A program made the position numbers and the translations under genes. Shown here piece by piece: positions 42,188 through 47,281 of a stretch of 47,281 bases of DNA (position 1 is its first letter; every line of letters begins with the position of its first letter). Source of the stretch: Firmicutes bacterium UBA2598 (GTDB lineage: Bacteria; Bacillota; PH28-bin88); the NCBI GenBank assembly GCA_002339345.1, contig DDKM01000091.1, positions 1-47,281 on the forward strand, read 5' to 3'. Under the pieces are notes generated by a model, which saw nothing but the letters and a program-made list of their open reading frames with translations, searched no databases and was not told the DNA's origin.

Positions 42188-42964
42188 TTGCGTTTTGACT
42201 TGCACATCCATTCCTGCCACTCCTACGACTCCGCCACCAAGCCCCGGACCATCCTCCGGGTGGCCCGGCAAAGGGGCCTTGCCGGAATTGCCGTGTGTGA
42301 CCACGGCACAGTGGCGGGGGGTCTGGCGGTGGCAGCGGCCAATGATGACCCCACCTTCCTGGTCATCCCCGGGGCGGAATACGCCACCGACATTGGCCAT
42401 GTGGTGGGATACTTTCTGACCGCTGAACCGGAGTTGCACAGCCTTGCCCAAAACGATAAAGGACTGTTGCCCTGGCAACCGGTGGTACAGGCCATCAAGA
42501 AGCAGGGAGGGTTGGTATTCCTGGCCCACCCCTTCAAGTCTCCCAGGCAGATCCCGTCTGAGGCCTGGGCCGCCCTGGACGGGGTGGAGGCCTATAACTC
42601 GCGAGCGATGATCGGGAAAAACCCACGGGCCAATACCAATGCCCTGGAAGCTGCCGCCCGCTATGGGTTGGCGGTCTCAGCGGGCAGTGATGCCCACTGG
42701 CCCTGGGAAATCGGCCTGGCCTACTGGGAGTGGGCGGAAGCCCCTTCCTCCCCCACCCTGGCAGACCTGCGCACGGCCCTGGCCACCGGAGCGGGCCGGG
42801 CCTGTGGGAAGGGTAGCCCGGCATGTAATGAACCCCTCAGCCAGATCATCAAGGCGGTGAAGGGCCGGCAATATGGCCGGCTGCCCAGGGTGACAGCCAA
42901 ACTGGTGCTGGCCGGTGCGCAGGATTTGGGCTCTTTCTTTAGGGGTAATAAAATGGAGGGCTGA
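42188..42964 (+). CDS. PHP-domain metal-dependent phosphoesterase
   Basis: The 258-residue protein has the PHP fingerprint DLHIHSCHSYDS at the start, VCDHGTVAG, FLAHPFKSPR and SAGSDAHWPWEIG near the C-terminus, all metal-binding histidine and aspartate motifs. PHP proteins usually remove phosphate groups. The start is TTG 42188. The last codons and the stop lie in a 20-bp perfect palindrome. Pairing with the ATP-grasp gene suggests a small-molecule or wall-component pathway. Confidence 0.88.
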   Translation: MRFDLHIHSCHSYDSATKPRTILRVARQRGLAGIAVCDHGTVAGGLAVAAANDDPTFLVIPGAEYATDIGHVVGYFLTAEPELHSLAQNDKGLLPWQPVVQAIKKQGGLVFLAHPFKSPRQIPSEAWAALDGVEAYNSRAMIGKNPRANTNALEAAARYGLAVSAGSDAHWPWEIGLAYWEWAEAPSSPTLADLRTALATGAGRACGKGSPACNEPLSQIIKAVKGRQYGRLPRVTAKLVLAGAQDLGSFFRGNKMEG

Positions 42965-42974
42965 TCAGCCCTCC
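42955..42974. terminator. Perfect 20-bp palindrome between convergent genes
   Basis: GGAGGGCTGATCAGCCCTCC contains the TGA stop of the PHP gene. On the minus strand it is followed by a T-rich ATTTTATTA stretch, so it may terminate the minus-strand signal peptidase remnant as well as slow + strand transcription. Confidence 0.6.
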
Positions 42975-42980
42975 CAATCA

Positions 42981-43205
42981 TTACTCAATGCTGCCGGCCC
43001 GGGACAGGGGGTAAAACCGGAAAAAGGCCCGCCCGATGACCCTTTCCTTGGGCAAAAATCCCCAGAAACGGGCCATCAGGGTGGGGGTCATGGACTCACT
43101 GGGTATCCACCGGGCTTCTGCTGCATATACCCGCACCCCGAGGCTGAAGGCGGCGGATAGTAAGATAACCCATACCCACTCCACGATGGTATTCCTGGTG
43201 GACAT
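42981..43205 (-). pseudogene. Signal peptidase I remnant with internal deletion
   Basis: The 74-residue minus-strand frame has a membrane helix, then WIPSESMTPTL with the catalytic serine (S38), and continues directly into MARFWGFLPKERVIGRAFFRFYPL, which matches the last block of signal peptidase I. The middle of the enzyme, about 100 residues with the catalytic lysine, is missing, yet the frame stays open. A GGGGGTG site lies five bases before the ATG. The product cannot be an active Ser-Lys peptidase. It may be a dead gene or a truncated protein with another use. Confidence 0.8.
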
Positions 43206-43276
43206 ACTTTCACCCCCATCGATAGCAAAGACTATTTTACGCCTGGCGGCTGGGGATGTAAAGGAGGGGAAACAGG

Positions 43277-44650
43277 ATGAAAGTTTTTCAACTGGCGCGG
43301 AAGATCAACCGCTATCTCAAACAACGACAGAAACAATCCCTGTCCCGGTATTTAAGCCCGGTGCGGCGGATCGAGCGGGTGGCGCCAGTACCGGGTCAGC
43401 GGGTGGTGGCCATGACCTTTGACGACGGTCCCAGTGCGGCGCCGCTGGCCCCGGGGGGCGGAAGCGGCCTGACGGTTATCCTCCTGGATATCCTGGCCCA
43501 GTACCAGGCTTTTGGCACCTTCGACGTGGTAGGCACTACCGCCCATAACTACCCTGACCGGGAAGGGAAGCTGCACACCGCCCAGTGGAGTGGCATCAGC
43601 CATGACCATTACCCGGCCTTTAGTATGGATCACCTGGGGGGGGTGGTTAACCAGCCGGAACTGGTCAGGCGGATGGTGGCAGAGGGCCACGAACTGGCCA
43701 ACCATACCTATAGTCACGTGGCCTTTGGCCCCACCCGGTGGGTATATGGCTCCCGCAGTTACTTGCCGGACTTGGCGGCGGTGGTGGAGGATCTGCGTAA
43801 GCTCCATGACCTGGTGCTGGAGCAATTTGGCTATGCCATGCGCCTTTCCCGGCCACCCCACTACATCGATCCCACCAAGGACGGTAAAAGTGCCTATGAT
43901 GCCTACCGGGTGATGGGCTACCAGTACCTGGCAGCCAGTTTTGACGGGGGCGGTTGGATGCCCACCACCGGGGATTACCGGCGGGATGTGGATAAAATGG
44001 TGGAGCCCCTGGCCGCCGCCCTGAAAGCAGAACCGGAAAGCTTAAACGGCCAGATTATCTTCCAAAAGGACGGTTATAACATGTCCAAGGAGACGCCGGT
44101 GGCGGATGCCTTGCCGCGCCAATTGGCCCTCCTGCAGCGGTATGGTTACCGGGTGATCACCGTTTCTCAGTTGCTGGACCTCTCGCCCTTTACCGACCTG
44201 CCGGGGGACCATCCTGTTTTTGGGGCCGCCCGTGCCCTGGCCAACCGGGGCCATGTGGTCGGCTACCAGGACAACACCTTTCAGCCAGACCGGGTACTGA
44301 CACGGGGAGAGTTGGCGGTGATGATCAGCCCGCCTGGTGATGGGGTGCATGCTGAACTGGCAAGTAACGGTGGAGCATCAAAGCCGGCTTTTCGTGATGT
44401 GCCGTCCAGCCATCCCTACTACCGGGAAGTAGCCCTGGCCCACCAGCGCGGTTGGATAAAGGGGGAAGGTCATCTTTTTCAACCGGATAGGCCGGTAACC
44501 GGGGAGCAATTGACCGAGGTGATCAGGGCCATGGGTAGGACACCCGCCGGCATGGCCGGGGCGAAGGCCCTGGGTGGAGATTCCCCTTGGACAGGCCCCA
44601 TTACAAGGGGCCAGGCCGCCCTGGTGCTGGCAGAGAGCCTGGGTGGTTAA
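43277..44650 (+). CDS. Polysaccharide deacetylase with two SLH domains
   Basis: The 457-residue protein has a NodB-type deacetylase domain (VVAMTFDDGPS for the metal-binding Asp, ELANHTYSH for the H-x3-H pair) and a C-terminal region with two S-layer homology repeats (GHVVGYQDNTFQPDRVLTRGE; RGWIKGEGHLFQPDRPVTGEQ). No classical signal peptide is obvious; the basic N-terminus may serve as a weak signal. Such enzymes deacetylate peptidoglycan or other wall glycans and are held at the surface by SLH domains. ATG 43277 follows AAAGGAGGGG. Confidence 0.9.
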   Translation: MKVFQLARKINRYLKQRQKQSLSRYLSPVRRIERVAPVPGQRVVAMTFDDGPSAAPLAPGGGSGLTVILLDILAQYQAFGTFDVVGTTAHNYPDREGKLHTAQWSGISHDHYPAFSMDHLGGVVNQPELVRRMVAEGHELANHTYSHVAFGPTRWVYGSRSYLPDLAAVVEDLRKLHDLVLEQFGYAMRLSRPPHYIDPTKDGKSAYDAYRVMGYQYLAASFDGGGWMPTTGDYRRDVDKMVEPLAAALKAEPESLNGQIIFQKDGYNMSKETPVADALPRQLALLQRYGYRVITVSQLLDLSPFTDLPGDHPVFGAARALANRGHVVGYQDNTFQPDRVLTRGELAVMISPPGDGVHAELASNGGASKPAFRDVPSSHPYYREVALAHQRGWIKGEGHLFQPDRPVTGEQLTEVIRAMGRTPAGMAGAKALGGDSPWTGPITRGQAALVLAESLGG

Positions 44651-44813
44651 CTAGATTAAGGCCTTTTTGCGGCATTCCAAAATCCGCTGTAAATCAAAGT
44701 ATTTCGATGACCTATTTCCAGCTCACCGGACCATTGTTTAGTGTACAACCCATCCCTGCTTACGCCCCCGCTGGCCGTTAACCCCCAAAACTTACTGGCA
44801 GGAACATCGGCTT

Positions 44814-44830
44814 GATAAGTGAATCTTATC
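44814..44830. repeat. Inverted repeat in the sigma factor leader
   Basis: GATAAG-TGAAT-CTTATC precedes a TTTTTT run at 44836-44841. It could be a weak terminator for the deacetylase gene or an operator. The remaining 44651-44899 gap has a TTGCAA at 44840 but no convincing -10. Confidence 0.35.
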
Positions 44831-44899
44831 TACAGTTTTTTGCAAGTTTTTCTCTAGCCGTGCTGTATTACTAGTAGAAGACGGAAAGAGGGGAAAGAC

Positions 44900-45487
44900 G
44901 TGGACATCCTGGGGGATGAGGTGCTGGTCCGGTTAACCCTGGAAGGTGACCGCACAGCCTTTTCTGAGCTGGTCCGCCGGTACCAAAAACAGATCTACAG
45001 CCTGGCTTACCGTATGACTAACCACCCTGAGGAAGCCCTGGATCTTTCCCAGGAAATCTTTTTGCGGTTGTACCAGGTGTTGCCCAAGTATGATGAAGCA
45101 AGGCCCTTTTTTCCGTGGATGTACAAGGTGGCGAGCAATGTCTGCTACAGCGCCCTGCGCAAGAAACCGCAGGAGTCGGTGCCGCTGGAAAAGGTTATCG
45201 ATTTCACCCCGCTGATACCCCAGCTGGAAAGCCAGCCGGAAGATTTCGCCGAGGTGCGGGAAGTACAGCAAATGGTGCAACAGGCACTTGCCGAACTGCC
45301 GGATAAGTACAAAATTCCGCTCATCCTCCGCTTCCTGGAGGACATGACATACCAACAGATTGGCGAGATCCTGGAACTGCCGGTATCCACCATCGAGACC
45401 AGGCTGTACCGGGGCAAGGCCTTACTGCAAAAAAGACTGGCGCTGGTAATGGAAAGGGGGGGTCGCCGTGAGATGTCTAGACGTTAG
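44900..45487 (+). CDS. ECF-type RNA polymerase sigma factor
   Basis: The 195-residue protein has sigma region 2 (FSELVRRYQKQIYSLAYRMTNHPEEALDLSQEIFLRLYQ) and region 4 (ELPDKYKIPLILRFLEDMTYQQIGEILELPVSTIETRLYRGKALLQKRL). The size and two-region layout mark it as an extracytoplasmic function sigma factor. It overlaps the anti-sigma gene by 20 bases. GTG 44900 follows GAGGGGAAA. What it responds to is not known, but a membrane anti-sigma factor with an outer propeller suggests a signal outside the cell. Confidence 0.93.
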   Translation: MDILGDEVLVRLTLEGDRTAFSELVRRYQKQIYSLAYRMTNHPEEALDLSQEIFLRLYQVLPKYDEARPFFPWMYKVASNVCYSALRKKPQESVPLEKVIDFTPLIPQLESQPEDFAEVREVQQMVQQALAELPDKYKIPLILRFLEDMTYQQIGEILELPVSTIETRLYRGKALLQKRLALVMERGGRREMSRR

Positions 45488-47281
45488 ACAAAGTATATAT
45501 ACATACCTGGACGGGCAGCTTGCGGCTCCCCTGGAGCGTTCCCTGCACCAGCACCTGGCCGGTTGCCCATGTTGCCAGGAGGACCTGGGCCGGGCCCGCA
45601 AGTTGAACCGCCTGCTGGAATCTTCCATTACCCAGATCAACCCACCCGTGGATATTTCCCAGTTGGTGATGCAGCGGTTGGAACTGGCGGCCACCGCCCC
45701 GGCGGTGACCTGTGCCGCCCAAAAGGAGGCTGTTCAACTGGCAGTTTGGCGTCGCCTGGCCCGGTGGGCCATCAGACCGGAAAACAGAACGGTGATGGTG
45801 GCAGGTTATCTGGTATTCTTCCTGGCTGTGGGGGCTCTGTTCATGGACGGCGACCGCCGGGCCATGAAACCCGGTATCACCGGCGACCGGACATATACGT
45901 TAGGGAACATTCCCAAGTCTGAATTGCCCATCGCCCCTAGCGGAACAGGAGATATCGCCGTTGTTGACAACACGCCGGTAGTTATTGTACAGGCAGGGGA
46001 ACCCGGTACCAAAACCGCAAGCCAGCCCGACCCGTCAGTGGGCGGGACTGTAGAAGGGCCAGTTTCTAGCGGCGGAGAACCCAAACCGGGAAACACCGAA
46101 GTTGTGGCTGGTACTCCAACGCCGGCTCCTGTTAATGGCACTCCGGCACCGCCGGTTATAACCCCGCCGGCACCCAAGAACTCTTTGCCGGAACCGGGGG
46201 GACCCTTTGTGGCGGCTGATCCCGGCAGTGTGCAAACGGTGGATCTGATCATTACGGTATCCCTGCTCATGGAAACCCGGGTGCCCAGTTCCCGGCCGGT
46301 GTGGTCCGCCGACAACCGTGAGATCTGGTACCTGGCCCAAAAAGAACCGGGCCTGTACGCCCCCCATCGAATTTCACTCGATGGCCGGCAAAACGAGCCC
46401 CTCAACGGATGGGGCCCAGGTTTCAGCCTTGCCTACGGCGGCGGGGTATGGTCACCCAAGCGGGATTACCTGGCCTATGTCACCGATACCGACGGTTACC
46501 TGGACATACGGTTGGCCCGCCCCGATGGTACCAGTATCGGCTTGACAGGACCCATTCAGGCGGATGCCGCCAAGGCCCGGCGGGCGGAAATGTCCAATGA
46601 CGGTTGGGCCTACTGGCCGGTGTGGTCCGTCAACAATGAAATTGCCTATCTGACCACCCGTTTCGACAGTGTGGATATTATGGTAGCCGGTATTGACGGG
46701 GTATCCCGGGTGGTGACCCAAGGGCCGGCAACTGATACCAATCCGGTCTGGTCGCCCGATGGAAAACGCATCGCCTTCTACCGTTCCCAGCGGGATGCCA
46801 GCGGCAAGCGCTCCGATCGAATCTTTACCGTCAAGGGGGATGGCACCGACCTGCTCCCTGTTACCCCGGTCTCCATGGGTGCCGACTCCATGGTGCCCGC
46901 CTGGTCGCCAGACGGCAAGAAGCTGGCCATTAACGCCGGGTTTATGGAGCCCCAGGCCGGCGCCCGTCAGCGGGGCCTGTGGGTGGTCAATGCCGACGGC
47001 AGCAGCTTGCAGCAGCTAACCACCTTTGGCGGTGGCCGGCTGGTCAGTTGGTCCCCCGATGGCAAGAAAATTGCTTTCAATGACTCGGCGGGAGTGCTAT
47101 ATGTGGTGCTGCTGCACGAACAGCCCAGTAAAAACCGTGTGCTGCAGGTGCCCCTGACCGGCGGGGATCCCGGGATGGGTGGACTGACCTGGTCCGCGGA
47201 CTCTCAGCAGATAATCTTCGACTGGGCTGGGCAGGGTAACCCCACCCGCAGCTTGTGGGTGGCTAACCTGCCGCGACTGGG
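45468..47281 (+). CDS. Anti-sigma factor fused to a TolB-like beta-propeller (partial)
   Basis: The frame starts at GTG 45468, six bases after a GAAAGGGGGGG ribosome site and 20 bases inside the sigma gene. It stays open to the window end, at least 604 residues. The N-terminus is a zf-HC2 zinc anti-sigma domain (HQHLAGCPCC near residues 27-36), followed by a helix, one membrane span (about 106-126), a Pro/Thr/Gly-rich linker, and then an outer region with repeated WSPDGKK/WSADNRE/AWSPDG blocks, the PD40 or TolB-type propeller signature. Such a fusion places a possible ligand-binding propeller outside and sigma control inside. Confidence 0.92.
   Translation, partial: MRCLDVRQSIYTYLDGQLAAPLERSLHQHLAGCPCCQEDLGRARKLNRLLESSITQINPPVDISQLVMQRLELAATAPAVTCAAQKEAVQLAVWRRLARWAIRPENRTVMVAGYLVFFLAVGALFMDGDRRAMKPGITGDRTYTLGNIPKSELPIAPSGTGDIAVVDNTPVVIVQAGEPGTKTASQPDPSVGGTVEGPVSSGGEPKPGNTEVVAGTPTPAPVNGTPAPPVITPPAPKNSLPEPGGPFVAADPGSVQTVDLIITVSLLMETRVPSSRPVWSADNREIWYLAQKEPGLYAPHRISLDGRQNEPLNGWGPGFSLAYGGGVWSPKRDYLAYVTDTDGYLDIRLARPDGTSIGLTGPIQADAAKARRAEMSNDGWAYWPVWSVNNEIAYLTTRFDSVDIMVAGIDGVSRVVTQGPATDTNPVWSPDGKRIAFYRSQRDASGKRSDRIFTVKGDGTDLLPVTPVSMGADSMVPAWSPDGKKLAINAGFMEPQAGARQRGLWVVNADGSSLQQLTTFGGGRLVSWSPDGKKIAFNDSAGVLYVVLLHEQPSKNRVLQVPLTGGDPGMGGLTWSADSQQIIFDWAGQGNPTRSLWVANLPRL

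Noticed and set aside
44860..44880. A third BlaI-type operator before the sigma factor gene (TACTAGTAG).
   Set aside because: It lacks the N7 spacing and the shared TTGC; only the half-site letters agree.
1..47281. CRISPR arrays, tRNA and rRNA genes.
   Set aside because: No regular direct repeats with spacers, cloverleaf with TTCRA loop or rRNA-like sequence was seen on either strand.

Overview
The window looks like a chromosomal segment of a moderately GC-rich anaerobic Firmicute, most likely a member of the Peptococcaceae or a related clostridial lineage. This is inference. It rests on a SCIFF peptide with its radical SAM maturase, strong GGAGG ribosome sites with many GTG and TTG starts, S-layer homology domains, a Rex-type operator, futalosine-pathway menaquinone genes, a System I (Ccm) cytochrome c maturation operon, and a BA_5709-type CxxH/CxxC gene beside rlmH. 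Nearly every gene lies on the + strand. No rRNA, tRNA, CRISPR array or intact transposase was seen.

Layout. 0.2-4.8 kb: SCIFF peptide and maturase, a LysM-G5-M23 cell-wall peptidase, a CoA-binding protein and thioredoxin reductase. 4.9-8.1 kb: a copper-efflux unit (copA, small membrane protein, copZ) behind a promoter that contains a CsoR-like operator. 8.1-16.8 kb: an 11-gene cytochrome c maturation operon with an unusual CX3Y-type CcmE, a CX3C CcmH, no CcmG, and three proteins that share a CcmI-like module. 16.8-19.3 kb: a membrane gluzincin peptidase, then a BlaI-type repressor and an M56 metallopeptidase. 19.3-23.9 kb: a DUF2318 protein, an FtsX/ATPase transporter, a DUF2933-like protein and a lipoprotein, probably for metal handling. 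23.9-24.3 kb: a candidate mini-gene and large palindromes. 24.3-29.6 kb: lgt, a four-BON protein, murA, htrA, two small genes and rlmH. 29.7-31.9 kb: an AT-rich membrane protein, then mqnB-mqnD. 32.1-36.6 kb: a ferredoxin-type aldo/keto reductase, an FmdE-like protein behind a perfect Rex site, a methyltransferase and a sodium:solute symporter. 36.8-44.7 kb: two tandem surface FAD oxidoreductases, an ATP-grasp/PHP pair, a signal peptidase remnant on the minus strand, and a polysaccharide deacetylase with SLH domains. 44.9 kb to the end: an ECF sigma factor and an anti-sigma factor fused to a TolB-like propeller that runs off the window.

How it fits together. Much of the window concerns redox and metal work on the outer face of the membrane: copper export, heme export and cytochrome assembly, membrane proteases, quinone synthesis and surface flavoproteins. 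The most informative link is a near-identical 17-bp operator (15 of 17 bases the same) found both at the promoter of the BlaI-type gene and at the promoter of the ccm operon almost 10 kb away. It suggests that the BlaI/M56 pair controls cytochrome c maturation in this organism.
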